A DNA stretch of 64,000 nt, from positions 908,501 through 972,500 of the forward strand of contig NZ_AP023360.1 of NCBI RefSeq assembly GCF_018326265.1, in the 5' to 3' direction. A program made the position numbers and the translations under genes. Below the pieces are notes generated by a model that saw only the letters and a list, made by a program, of their open reading frames with translations, was not told the origin of the DNA and did not search any database. This document shows positions 50,873-59,797 of this stretch, piece after piece (position 1 is the first letter of the stretch; the number at the start of each line of letters is the position of its first letter). This DNA comes from Catellatospora sp. IY07-71. Its GTDB lineage: Bacteria; Actinomycetota; Actinomycetes; Mycobacteriales; Micromonosporaceae.

Positions 50873-51862
50873 TCAGAACTCGAGCTTGTCGCGGCTGCGG
50901 GTGACCCGCAGCTGCACCGCGGCGAGCAGCAGGGTCAGGATGGCGATGGAGACGCCCATGGCGCAGGCGAACGCGAAGGAGTCGAACCGCGACGGCCGGA
51001 AGGCGTTCGACATCATGTACGAGCTCATCACCTGGCTGGCGTCGTTCGGCCCGCCGCCGCCGGGGCCGGGCGTCATGCCGACCACGAGGGCGTAGAAGTC
51101 GAGCGCGGCGATGCCGAGGTAGACCCAGGCGACGGAGACGTGCTCACGCAGCAGGGGCAGGGTGACCCGGAAGAACGTCTGCACGCGGGTGGCGCCGTCG
51201 AGCGTCGCCGCCTCGAAGATGTCCTTGGGGATCGACTGCATCGCCGCGGAGAAGAGGACGAGGTAGAAGCCGACGCCGCCCCAGATCGCGATCAGGATCA
51301 GGCAGACCAGGACGACGGGCGCCTCGAAGGTGAAGTTGCCGATGGTGATCGGCGGGAACACCGACTCGCCCTCGGCCAGGAACATCAGCGGCTTGTCCTT
51401 CTCGACGAGGCCCATCGCCATCAGCAGCGAGTTGATGAGGCCGCCGTCGTTGCTCTGGAACACCCGGCGCCAGATGACGGCGACGATGGCGATCGAGAGC
51501 ACCTGCGGGAAGAAGAAGATGAACTTGTACACCGAGGAGCCGCGTACGCCGCGCACGCCCGCCTTGTCGCCGCGCCCGCCGACGTTGAGCATGAAGGCGA
51601 AGAACAGGGCCAGCAGGATCGTGACGACCGGGAAGACCGTGAGCACCACGACGTTGTGGCCGAGCGCCTTCAGGAAGACCTCGTCTTCGAAGAGCTCCAC
51701 GTAGTTGCCGAAGCCGACGTACGAGAAGTCGGGGCTGAAGCCCGAGAAGTCGGTGACGGAGTAGTACGCCGTCTGAGCGTACGGCCAGAGCACGTACACC
51801 GCGTACAGCAGGATCGGGGCGAAGAGGAACCCTGTGATGAAGCGGGCTCTGCCGAACGACAT
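50873..51862 (-). CDS. Carbohydrate ABC transporter permease, NgcF-like
   Basis: This is a 329-aa MalF-type permease with six to seven membrane helices. The EAA loop is PKDIFEAATLDGATRVQTFF. ATG 51862 is chosen because AAGGA lies upstream and the product then begins MSFGRARFITGFLFAPILL; the open frame extends 20 codons further without need. It is 10 bp before the NgcG-like gene and about 100 bp after the binding-protein gene. Confidence 0.87.
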   Translation of the reverse strand: MSFGRARFITGFLFAPILLYAVYVLWPYAQTAYYSVTDFSGFSPDFSYVGFGNYVELFEDEVFLKALGHNVVVLTVFPVVTILLALFFAFMLNVGGRGDKAGVRGVRGSSVYKFIFFFPQVLSIAIVAVIWRRVFQSNDGGLINSLLMAMGLVEKDKPLMFLAEGESVFPPITIGNFTFEAPVVLVCLILIAIWGGVGFYLVLFSAAMQSIPKDIFEAATLDGATRVQTFFRVTLPLLREHVSVAWVYLGIAALDFYALVVGMTPGPGGGGPNDASQVMSSYMMSNAFRPSRFDSFAFACAMGVSIAILTLLLAAVQLRVTRSRDKLEF

Positions 51863-51965
51863 GGCGGTAGTCCTTAACCGGCGACTTCGGAGGGAGGGGT
51901 GGGGCCGGAGGTCCGGCCCCACCCGTTCACGCTGGTCCGCCGCTGGCGGCGGCCCGGACGTCAGA

Positions 51966-53387
51966 TCAGGAGGCCTTCTGCTTCACGATCTTGTCGTCCT
52001 TCGCCACCTCGTCGGCGGCCTTCTGCACGGCGTCCATGAACTTCTCGGCGCTGCTCTTGCCCGCGGCCAGGTCGGTCGCGGCCGCGAACACCGCGTTCTG
52101 CAGCGGGGTGTACCAGCCGCCGTAACGCCAGTTGATGACCTCGGTGGCCGCGGCGGCGACCTTGGAGGCCGACGTCAGGGCGCTGGAGATGGTGAGGCCG
52201 TCGGCCGCACCCTTCACCACGGGCAGCGACTTGGTGAGCTCGGCGAACTTGCGGGCCTGCTCCTTGCCCAGCATCATGCGCAGGAACTCGAGGCCACCGG
52301 CCTGGTTCTTGGCCTTGGTGGGGACGACGAAGCCCTCACCGGGGGCCGCGTGCACGGCGCCGTACTTGGCCTTGTCCGAGCTGGACAGGTCCCACGGCGG
52401 CGCGACGGCGAGCTTGACCGACGCCGGCAGGGTCTTGGCCATCTCGCCCTCGAGCCAGGAGCCGCACCAGATGAACAGCGCCTTGCCGTCGAGCACGGCC
52501 TGCTGCGTGGTGGTGTGGTCGAGACCGGCGGCGCCGGCCTGGATCCAGCCCTTGCTCGCCATCTCGGCGATGCGCTCGGCCGCGACCTTGACCGCGTCCT
52601 GCTTCCACGCGTTCGGCTCCAGGTTGTCGATCTTGAGGATCGCCTCCTTGCCGCCGACCTTGTAGATCCACTCCGAGATCACGTTGTGGATGTACCAGGG
52701 GTGGATGCCCTGGAAGGTGTACGCCGCGATGCCCTTGGCCTTGGCGGCCTCGGCCAGCGTGGTGAACTCCTCCCACGTCTTCGGCACGGTCCAGCCGTTC
52801 TTGGCGAACAGCGCCTCGTCGTACCAGTGGCCGTAGATGGAGTACGCGTAGTTCAGCGTGTACATCTTGCCGTTGAAGGTGCCCTCCTCAACGACGCCGG
52901 CGACCAGGGTGTCCTTCACCTTGACGGCCGGGTCGTCGAAGGACTCCGCCTCCAGCAGCTGGGTCAGGTCGGTCAGCTGGCCGCCCTGCACCACCGGGCC
53001 GACCGGGATGGTCTCCGGCGACGAGTTGTTCAGCACGTCCGGCGGGTTGCCGCCGTAGAAGCGCGGCTGGTAGTCGGTGAGGATGGTCTTCGAGAACTTC
53101 AGCTCGACCTTGCTGCCCGGGAACTTCTTCTCGTAGGCGGCCACGTCGAACTTGGCGTAGTCCTCGCCGAAGCCGCCGTTGAAGAACGCGACCTCGAGCG
53201 GCTGCTTGTCGCCCACGCCGAACGGGTTCTGCGGGGTCTTCTCACCGGTGGTGCCGCTCTCGCCGTCCTCGCTGGCGCAGGCGGCCAGCGCGCTCATGGC
53301 GGGGGCGGCGAGCAGACCGGCGGCAGCGGCCCGGCGCAGCAGGGTGCGGCGGTTCAGCTCCGACGGGCTGTCGGGAGTTACGGTCAT
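51966..53387 (-). CDS. N-acetylglucosamine/diacetylchitobiose-binding lipoprotein, NgcE-like
   Basis: This is a 473-aa solute-binding lipoprotein. The twin-arginine type signal is RRTLLRRAAAAGLLAAPAMS, with lipobox LAAC. The mature part has segments close to Streptomyces NgcE: FFNGGFGEDYAKFD, YQPRFYGGNPPDVLNNSS, GLDHTTTQQAVLDGKALFIW and a C-terminal EVAKDDKIVKQK. NgcE binds GlcNAc and chitobiose. The ATG at 53387 is preceded by GAGGAG. The RpiR-type regulator upstream supports an aminosugar role. Confidence 0.88.
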   Translation of the reverse strand: MTVTPDSPSELNRRTLLRRAAAAGLLAAPAMSALAACASEDGESGTTGEKTPQNPFGVGDKQPLEVAFFNGGFGEDYAKFDVAAYEKKFPGSKVELKFSKTILTDYQPRFYGGNPPDVLNNSSPETIPVGPVVQGGQLTDLTQLLEAESFDDPAVKVKDTLVAGVVEEGTFNGKMYTLNYAYSIYGHWYDEALFAKNGWTVPKTWEEFTTLAEAAKAKGIAAYTFQGIHPWYIHNVISEWIYKVGGKEAILKIDNLEPNAWKQDAVKVAAERIAEMASKGWIQAGAAGLDHTTTQQAVLDGKALFIWCGSWLEGEMAKTLPASVKLAVAPPWDLSSSDKAKYGAVHAAPGEGFVVPTKAKNQAGGLEFLRMMLGKEQARKFAELTKSLPVVKGAADGLTISSALTSASKVAAAATEVINWRYGGWYTPLQNAVFAAATDLAAGKSSAEKFMDAVQKAADEVAKDDKIVKQKAS

Positions 53388-53602
53388 GACAATCTCCTCG
53401 TACGAGATATCGCGGCGCGTCGGGCCCATCCGGCGCGTCGCTGCACTTGGATCTGGTGTTGCGCCCCGGTGGATCCGGGAGACGTCACGCCCGGGGGCGT
53501 GACCAGATGCCGCAGCGTTGCGTCGCTTGACGTCGCCGCGTCAACCGGCGCCAATGCGCCGGAATCTGTGGGACGGCGCAGGGCCGTCAGGGTGATGAGC
53601 AC

Positions 53603-54505
53603 TCACACCACCTCCCGGAGGCGGTGCCCGGCGACCGCCTGGGCGGTGCGCTGGAAGGCCGCGTGCGCACGCTCGTGGGTGCGCTGCGCGACGGCGATGT
53701 AGAGCAGGTCCAGCACGACCAGCTGCGGGTGCCGGGCCGAGAGCGAGTCCGGCCGGAAGGTGGTGGCCTGCGTCGCCGTGGTCAGCACGACGTCGGCGAC
53801 GTCGGCCAGCGGCGAGCGGGGGAAGCTGGTCAGCGCGACCGTGGTCGCACCGCGGCTGCCGGCCTCGGCGACCATCTCGATGGTCTCCCGGGTCTGGCCG
53901 GAGTGGCTGATGCCGAGCGCCACGTCGCCGGCGCGCAGCAGCGCGGCGCTGGCCAGCCCGTTGTGCACGTCCGGCCAGGACCAGGCGGCGATCCCGATGC
54001 GGTGCAGGGAGAACTGCATCTCGGCGCCGACCAGCGCGGAGCCCGAGGCGCCGTAGATGTCGACCCGCTCGGCGGCGGCGATCGCGTCGGCGGCCCGCTC
54101 GACCTCGGCCAGGTCGGTCATCGCGGCGGTGTCCTGCATGGCACGGGTGTCGGCGGCCATGATCTGGCCGAGCACGCGCTCCAGCGGGTCGCCGGGCTCG
54201 ATCTCGCGTCCGATGTCGACGACCCAGCCCGCGGAGCGGGCGGCGCGGCCGGTCTCGCCCGCGATGGCCAGCCGCAGGTCGGCGTACCCCTCGAAGCCGA
54301 CCGCCCGGCAGAACCGGGTGATGGTGGCGGGCGAGGTGTGGGAGCGCTCGGCCAGCTCGACGATGGTGGCCCGGGAAGCCCCGGCGGGGTCGGTCAGCAC
54401 CTGCTCGGCGACGCGCCGCAGGGCGCCGGTGAACTCCGGGAGTTTGGCGCGGAGACGGGCGAGCACGCTGTCCGTGCCTGCCGTCGGGAACGCGCCTTTT
54501 TCCAC
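53603..54505 (-). CDS. MurR/RpiR-family transcription regulator
   Basis: This is a 300-aa regulator. The N-terminal RpiR helix-turn-helix is TIVELAERSHTSPATITRFC and RAVGFEGYADLRLAIAGE. The C-terminal SIS domain (VDIYGASGSALVGAEMQFSL, GDVALGISHSGQTRETIEM) senses phosphosugars, commonly aminosugar phosphates. GTG 54505 has AAGAGG nine bases upstream; the TTG three codons earlier sits on that site. It lies upstream of the NgcEFG-like genes on the same strand, across a 215-bp gap likely to hold the transporter promoter. Confidence 0.9.
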   Translation of the reverse strand: MEKGAFPTAGTDSVLARLRAKLPEFTGALRRVAEQVLTDPAGASRATIVELAERSHTSPATITRFCRAVGFEGYADLRLAIAGETGRAARSAGWVVDIGREIEPGDPLERVLGQIMAADTRAMQDTAAMTDLAEVERAADAIAAAERVDIYGASGSALVGAEMQFSLHRIGIAAWSWPDVHNGLASAALLRAGDVALGISHSGQTRETIEMVAEAGSRGATTVALTSFPRSPLADVADVVLTTATQATTFRPDSLSARHPQLVVLDLLYIAVAQRTHERAHAAFQRTAQAVAGHRLREVV

Positions 54506-54548
54506 GGTCGTCAACCTCTTTTAGGAAGGAGTGTTAACTGTATGTGGA

Positions 54549-54558
54549 AAGAATTCTT
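54549..54558. promoter_or_regulatory. AT-rich palindrome upstream of the RpiR-type regulator
   Basis: AAGAATTCTT sits within a clearly AT-richer stretch (54530-54566) about 45 bp before the regulator start, in a GC-rich genome. It may be the binding site of the regulator or promoter DNA. The 221-bp gap 54506-54726 contains no gene. Confidence 0.35.
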
Positions 54559-54726
54559 ACTTAATTTGGCGCTGTGTCAACAGTCACGTTGGCCGTTTTC
54601 AAACCGTTACTTTGCGACATCGGTCGATGGGATTAGGTCCCCATCAGCCATTCGGCGGAGCCGATGTCACCCGGTTATCAAGGATCGCCCGCTCAGCAAC
54701 GGAGCGGCGGCGAATGCGTTGGGGCG

Positions 54727-56022
54727 TCAGGCCAGCGCCGGTTCGGCCGTCGCTTGTGGTGCGACGTCGACGCGGCGGATCTGCGCCGCCCGCGCCTCGC
54801 GCCGCCGGGCCGCCAGGAGGTGCCCGACCGCCCCCACCAGACCCAGCGCGCCGCACAGCAGCCAGTGCCAGGCATCGAGGTGTTGCAGGCTCCAGCCGCC
54901 CAGCGAGGGCGCCACGAAGCCGGCCGCCGGGAACACCAGGAAGAAGACGCCCTGATACCGGCCGCGCAGCGCGGTCGGCGCCAGCTCGGCGATGATCGAT
55001 GCGTTCGGCGGCGCGGCGAGCATCTGCCCGACCGTCCACACCGACGCCGCGGCCAGGTAGATCCAGAGCTTGTCGGCCAGGAAGACCGTGCTGTAGCCGA
55101 CGGCGAGCAGCACGAACGCCGCCGCTAGCACGACCGCGTGGCGGCGCGCCCCGATCAGCCGGGGCACGAACAGCTGCCCCACCACGATCATCGCGCCGCC
55201 CAGCGAGACGACCATCCCGTACGCCGACGGCCGCAGCCCGTCGCCCTCCATGGCCAGCTGCAGGATCGACTGCCCCTGCATGGTGAGCAGGGCCAGGATG
55301 AAGGTCAGCCCGACGAAGGTCAGGAACACCCGGTCACGCAGCACCACCCCGAGCCCGCCCGGCCCCGGGCGGTCGGCGGCGTGCGGCGCGCGGGCCCGGT
55401 TGATCGGGAAGAGCCTGCGCGGCCCGGCGTCCGGGGTGCGCTCGCGGCGCAGCGTCTCCGGCACCAGCCGCCAGACCAGCAGCGCCGTCACCGCCGTCAT
55501 GCTCGCGTCGATGAGGAACAGCGCCAGGAAGCTGAACTCGGCGATCACCCCGGCCAGCGCCGCGGCCACCGCGCCGCCCATGTTGAACGCCCAGAACTGC
55601 AGGTTGAACGCGCGCGAGCGGTCCTGCTCAGGCAGCACGTCGACCACCGCCGCGACGGTCGCCGGGCCGGGCAGCGAGTGGGCCAGGCCGGTGGCCGCCG
55701 CGAGCACCGCGATCAGCCAGATCGGCCGGGCCAGGCCCAGGCCGACCATCAGCACCGCCGCCGTGCAGGTGCCCGCGAGGTAGGTCGCCTTGCGGCCCCA
55801 GCGGTCGGCCAGCACGCCGCCGAGCAGGGTGCCGCCCGCGCCGCCCGCGCCGTACGCCCCGGTCACCAGGCCGGCTACCGCCAGCGTGGTGCCCCGGGCG
55901 GTGGTCAGGTACGTCGGGAGGAGCAGCAGGCCGAACGCGCCCACCCGGTTCACCAGCATCGCCGAGAACAGCATCCAGAAGGTGCGGGGCAGCCCGCCCA
56001 CGGTCTGGCGTACGAACCTCAT
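54727..56022 (-). CDS. MFS transporter (third of three tandem paralogues)
   Basis: This is a 431-aa twelve-helix major facilitator. Its start MRFVRQTVGGLPRTFWMLFS matches the other two (TAGGLPxTFWYLWxGTLxNRxGxF). The loop 2-3 signature is GVLADRWGRKATYLAG. The closing ALRGRYQGVFFLVFPAAGF is shared with its neighbours. ATG 56022 has GAGGA seven bases upstream. The C-terminal tail is basic. The substrate is unknown; drug- or metabolite-efflux is typical of this group. It is 9 bp after the second paralogue. Confidence 0.86.
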   Translation of the reverse strand: MRFVRQTVGGLPRTFWMLFSAMLVNRVGAFGLLLLPTYLTTARGTTLAVAGLVTGAYGAGGAGGTLLGGVLADRWGRKATYLAGTCTAAVLMVGLGLARPIWLIAVLAAATGLAHSLPGPATVAAVVDVLPEQDRSRAFNLQFWAFNMGGAVAAALAGVIAEFSFLALFLIDASMTAVTALLVWRLVPETLRRERTPDAGPRRLFPINRARAPHAADRPGPGGLGVVLRDRVFLTFVGLTFILALLTMQGQSILQLAMEGDGLRPSAYGMVVSLGGAMIVVGQLFVPRLIGARRHAVVLAAAFVLLAVGYSTVFLADKLWIYLAAASVWTVGQMLAAPPNASIIAELAPTALRGRYQGVFFLVFPAAGFVAPSLGGWSLQHLDAWHWLLCGALGLVGAVGHLLAARRREARAAQIRRVDVAPQATAEPALA

Positions 56023-56030
56023 CGCCGTCC

Positions 56031-57284
56031 TCACATCGCCTGCAGCGCCGCCGCCCGCCGCTCGCGGGCCGGCCCCGACCAGAGTTGTCCCAGGGCCGCG
56101 ACGACGGCGATGGCGCCGCAGCCCAACCAGAGCACCTCGTCGCCGAGATGCTGCTGCACGTATCCGCCCAGCACCGGTGCGGCGAACCCGGCCACCGACC
56201 AGGACAGCGACATCACGCCCTGGTAGCGCCCACGCATGCTCGCCGGGGACAGCGCCGCGCTCAGCGTCGAGTTCGAGGGGGAGTTCAGCATCTCGCCCAC
56301 GGTCCACACCAGCACCGTCACCGCGTAGAACGCGGCCGTGTCGGCGAACGCGGTCAGCGCGAAGCCGAACCCGATGATCACCGACGCCGCGGCGAGCACC
56401 TTCGAGCGGTCGTACGACCTGATCAGCTTGGGAATGAACAGCTGCCCGCCCACGATCAGCACCCCGTTGAGCGCGATGACCAGGCCGTACTGCTGCGCCG
56501 AGATGCCGTCACGCGTCATCGCGATCGGCAGCGTCGACAGGTGCTGCATGAACACGAACGCGATCAGCACGTTCAGCGCGACGAACCCGAGGAACACCCG
56601 GTCGCCCAGCACCGCGCCCAGGCCCACCCGCTCCACCGGCGCGTGCGGGGCGGCGGCGGGCCGCTCCCGTCGCGGCTCGCGGACCTTGAGCAGGATGAGC
56701 AGGAACGGCGCCAGCGCGCTCGCCGCGTCGAGCAGGAAGATCAGCCTCGGGTCCGCCGAGGCGACCAGGCCCGCCAGCATCGCCGCGACGGCGAAGCCCA
56801 CGTTGACGGCCCAGTAGTTCAGGGTGAACGCGCGCAACCGGTCGCGCTCGGGCACCACGTCCACCATCAGCGCCTGGAACGCGGGCCGGGCGCTCTCCGC
56901 GACCACGCCGAACAGGAACGTCAAGGGCGCGATCACCCAGAAGCCCCGCGCGAACGCCAGCGACGCCAGCAGCGCCACCGCGCCTAGGTGCGCAACCAGC
57001 AGCGTGGGCCGCCGCCCGATCCGGTCCGCGGCCACTCCGCCGACCAGGGTGCCGACCGCGCCGCCCGCCGCCCACAGACCGAGCACCAGACCCGACTGCG
57101 ACGGGCTGAACCCCTGCACCGTGGTCAGGTAGATCGTCAGGTAGATGACGACGAACCCGCCCGCCCGGTTGATCAGCGTGCCGGCCCACAGGTACCAGAA
57201 GGTCGCCGGGAGCCCGCCCGCCGTCTCCCGCACCCAGCCCCGGAGCCCCTGGCCTGCGGGAGAGTCAGGCTGCGGCGGGGGCAA
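56031..57284 (-). CDS. MFS transporter (second of three tandem paralogues)
   Basis: This is a 417-aa major facilitator. It has RETAGGLPATFWYLWAGTLI at the N-terminus, GVAADRIGRRPTLLVAHLG as the MFS signature and MRGRYQGVMSLSWSVAGFAAP late. The start is TTG 57284 with GAGGGAG six bases upstream, overlapping the first paralogue by 20 nt; a GTG 17 codons later is possible. Close kinship with its neighbours points to local duplication. Confidence 0.86.
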   Translation of the reverse strand: MPPPQPDSPAGQGLRGWVRETAGGLPATFWYLWAGTLINRAGGFVVIYLTIYLTTVQGFSPSQSGLVLGLWAAGGAVGTLVGGVAADRIGRRPTLLVAHLGAVALLASLAFARGFWVIAPLTFLFGVVAESARPAFQALMVDVVPERDRLRAFTLNYWAVNVGFAVAAMLAGLVASADPRLIFLLDAASALAPFLLILLKVREPRRERPAAAPHAPVERVGLGAVLGDRVFLGFVALNVLIAFVFMQHLSTLPIAMTRDGISAQQYGLVIALNGVLIVGGQLFIPKLIRSYDRSKVLAAASVIIGFGFALTAFADTAAFYAVTVLVWTVGEMLNSPSNSTLSAALSPASMRGRYQGVMSLSWSVAGFAAPVLGGYVQQHLGDEVLWLGCGAIAVVAALGQLWSGPARERRAAALQAM

Positions 57285-58518
57285 GGTTCGCTCCCTCGGT
57301 GACGGCGGGCTTGGGCTCCTGCAGGGCGCGGGCGCGGCGCTCGCGGACCGGTCCGCTGAACAGCTGACCGGCGGCGACCACCACGCCGAGCGCGGCCAGC
57401 ACCAGCCACAGCGTGGCGGGCGGGGCGTGCTCCAGCAGCAGGCCGCCGAAGACCGGGGCGAAGAAGTTCGCCGCGGTGAAGCCCATCGAGGCCACGCCCT
57501 GGTAGCGGCCGCGCATCTCGGGCCGGGACAGGTCGGCGATCAGGGTGCCGTTGACGGGCGCGTTGAGCATCTCGCCCGCGGTCCACACCACCACGGTCAG
57601 CATCAGCAGCGGCACGGTGCCCGCGATCGCGACCGCGCCCATGCCCAGGCCGACCAGCAGCGCCGCCAGCGCCAGCACCCGGCTGCGGTCGCGCCCGGCG
57701 AGCAGCCTCGGCACGAACAGCTGGAAGGCCACGATCATGATGCCGTTGACCGCGATCACCGTGCCGTAGTCGGCGGCGTCCATTCCCCGCTGGTGCATCG
57801 CGATCGGGATCAGCTTGCAGGCCTCGATGATGATCCACAGGCCCAGGTTGAGCAGCACGAACAGCATGAACACCCGGTCGCGCAGCACCGTGCCGATGCT
57901 GCCCTCGACCGGCGCCCGGCCCGGCACCGCGCTGCGCACCGGCTGCGTCTCCGGGACCCGCCAGAACACGATCGCCGCCATCACCAGCTGCGCTCCCGCG
58001 TTGAGCAGGAAGACGGTCAGGTGCGGGGTCCGCGAGAGGACGCCGGCCAGCACCGCGGCGCACGAGAAGCCCAGGTTGATCGCCCAGTAGTTGAGGTTCA
58101 TGCCGCGCAGCCGCATGCTCGGGCCGAGCACGTCGACCATGGTCGCGGAGAAGGCGGGGCGGCCCAGGCCGTTCCAGAAGCCGTACACGGTGGCCAGCGC
58201 CGCGACCGCGAGCGGCTGGAACACGAAGCCGAGCACGATCGCCGTGGCGGCCAGCGCGAGGTTGGACACCAGCAGCGTCGACCGGCGGCCCCAGCGGTCG
58301 GCCAGCACGCCACCGGCCAGCGAGCCCAGCGCCATGCCGCCGCCGAACAGGCCCAGCACCAGACCGGCGAAGGCCGGGGAGAAGCCGTACTCGACGACCA
58401 TGTGGATCTCGAGGTACAGCATGACGAACGCGCCGGTGCGGTTGATCAGAGTGCCGGTCCACAGGTACCAGAAGGTCTTCGGTAGTCCACCCGCCGTCTG
58501 CGCCAGCCAGCCCCGCAC
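57265..58518 (-). CDS. MFS transporter (first of three tandem paralogues)
   Basis: This is a 417-aa major facilitator. It has AQTAGGLPKTFWYLWTGTLI, GVLADRWGRRSTLLVSNLAL and MRGRYQGVASMGFTAANFFAP. It leads the three-gene unit, divergent from gpmA across a 145-bp gap. The GTG start has CAGGGG upstream. There is no adjacent regulator. Confidence 0.87.
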   Translation of the reverse strand: MRGWLAQTAGGLPKTFWYLWTGTLINRTGAFVMLYLEIHMVVEYGFSPAFAGLVLGLFGGGMALGSLAGGVLADRWGRRSTLLVSNLALAATAIVLGFVFQPLAVAALATVYGFWNGLGRPAFSATMVDVLGPSMRLRGMNLNYWAINLGFSCAAVLAGVLSRTPHLTVFLLNAGAQLVMAAIVFWRVPETQPVRSAVPGRAPVEGSIGTVLRDRVFMLFVLLNLGLWIIIEACKLIPIAMHQRGMDAADYGTVIAVNGIMIVAFQLFVPRLLAGRDRSRVLALAALLVGLGMGAVAIAGTVPLLMLTVVVWTAGEMLNAPVNGTLIADLSRPEMRGRYQGVASMGFTAANFFAPVFGGLLLEHAPPATLWLVLAALGVVVAAGQLFSGPVRERRARALQEPKPAVTEGANLAPAAA

Positions 58519-58663
58519 GCCGCACCCCTGTAATGATTCGAAACCCCGTGGTGCCTTACAACCTAGGGCTCGGGTACGACCGAAGTCACCTCGAATATCA
58601 AGTGGTGGTCATCACGTGGGGCTGGTCACAGGGCCTTGACGGCCATCGGGGAGGATGGTCGGC

Positions 58664-59410
58664 ATGGTTGGAACACTGGTGCTGCTGCGGCACGGCTACA
58701 GCGAATGGAACGCCAAGAACCTCTTCACCGGCTGGGTCGACGTCGACCTCAACGCCCAGGGAGAGGCCGAGGCGCGCCGCGGCGGCGAGCTGCTCAAGGA
58801 AAGCGGGCTGCTGCCCGACGTGGTGCACACCAGCGTGCTGCGTCGCGCCATCCGCACCTCCGAGATCGCGCTCAACGCCGCGGACCGGTCCTGGATCCCG
58901 GTCGCCCGCAGCTGGCGGCTCAACGAGCGCCACTACGGCGCCCTGCAGGGCAAGGACAAGAAGCAGACCCTGGAGGCGTACGGCGAGGAGCAGTTCATGC
59001 TGTGGCGCCGCTCGTACGACACCCCGCCCCCGCCGATCGCCGACGACGACGAGTTCTCGCAGGTGGGCGACGCACGCTACGCGCAGCTGCCGGACGAGCT
59101 GAAGCCGCGCACGGAGTGCCTCAAGGACGTCGTCGCGCGGATGCTGCCGTACTGGTACGACGCGATCCTCCCGGACCTGCACGCGGGCCGGAACGTGCTC
59201 GTGGTCGCGCACGGCAACTCGCTGCGCGCGCTGGTCAAGCACCTGGACGGGATCTCGGACGAGGCGATCGCCAAGCTGAACATCCCGACCGGCATCCCGC
59301 TGCGCTACGACCTGGACGCGAACCTGCGCCCGATCACCCCCGGCGGCACCTACCTCGACCCGGAGGCCGCCGCCGAAGCCGCCGCCGCCGTCGCCAACCA
59401 GGGCCGCTGA
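58664..59410 (+). CDS. gpmA: 2,3-bisphosphoglycerate-dependent phosphoglycerate mutase
   Basis: This is a 248-aa glycolytic enzyme interconverting 3- and 2-phosphoglycerate. The phosphohistidine motif is [20 protein letters not shown], with Tyr where most family members have Glu. The second histidine is in [17 protein letters not shown], and [12 protein letters not shown] is conserved. ATG 58664 is preferred because GGGGAGG lies nine bases upstream; the ATG three codons earlier abuts that site. In mycobacteria gpm1 is next to senX3-regX3; here 17 kb separates gpmA from phoU. Confidence 0.94.
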   Translation: MVGTLVLLRHGYSEWNAKNLFTGWVDVDLNAQGEAEARRGGELLKESGLLPDVVHTSVLRRAIRTSEIALNAADRSWIPVARSWRLNERHYGALQGKDKKQTLEAYGEEQFMLWRRSYDTPPPPIADDDEFSQVGDARYAQLPDELKPRTECLKDVVARMLPYWYDAILPDLHAGRNVLVVAHGNSLRALVKHLDGISDEAIAKLNIPTGIPLRYDLDANLRPITPGGTYLDPEAAAEAAAAVANQGR

Positions 59411-59446
59411 CCGCTCGCCCAGCCGTCCCGACCGCCGCTTGATCAT

Positions 59447-59583
59447 CCGACTTGCCTGGCACATGGGCCTTCGCGGGCTCAGGATACGCACAGGTGCCAG
59501 GCAAGTCGGGCGATCTTCAAGGCCGCGACGGGGCCCGGACATGCCGGTGGCCGGCGGCGACGCTCACCCCCGTTAGCGTCGCC
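59447..59583. repeat. Intergenic inverted repeat and hairpin after gpmA
   Basis: CCGACTTGCCTGGCAC (59447-59462) is exactly complementary to 59494-59509, with GATC-containing flanks on both sides. A second hairpin has arms GGCGACGCT (59556-59564) and AGCGTCGCC (59575-59583). Together they occupy much of the 387-bp gap 59411-59797, in which no gene was seen. The first resembles the element at 12506-12570 in layout and in the TTGCCTGGCAC/TTCCTGACAC core. Either may end gpmA transcription. Confidence 0.6.
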
Positions 59584-59797
59584 GGCCGGCCGACCGGTCT
59601 CAGGTGGCGGCCGTCCCCCAACGGCGATGTGCCACCCATCCCCGGCGCATCACTCGGCGCCACAACCGATAAATGATCAGCTGGGCCATCCCCCGGGTTC
59701 CATCGAGCGATGCGCTTGAAGAAGACGCTACGCCGCTGGTCAAGTGGCCGTCCAGTCATTTGCGAATCTCGTTCGTAACTTTAAGTCACTGGCGGCA

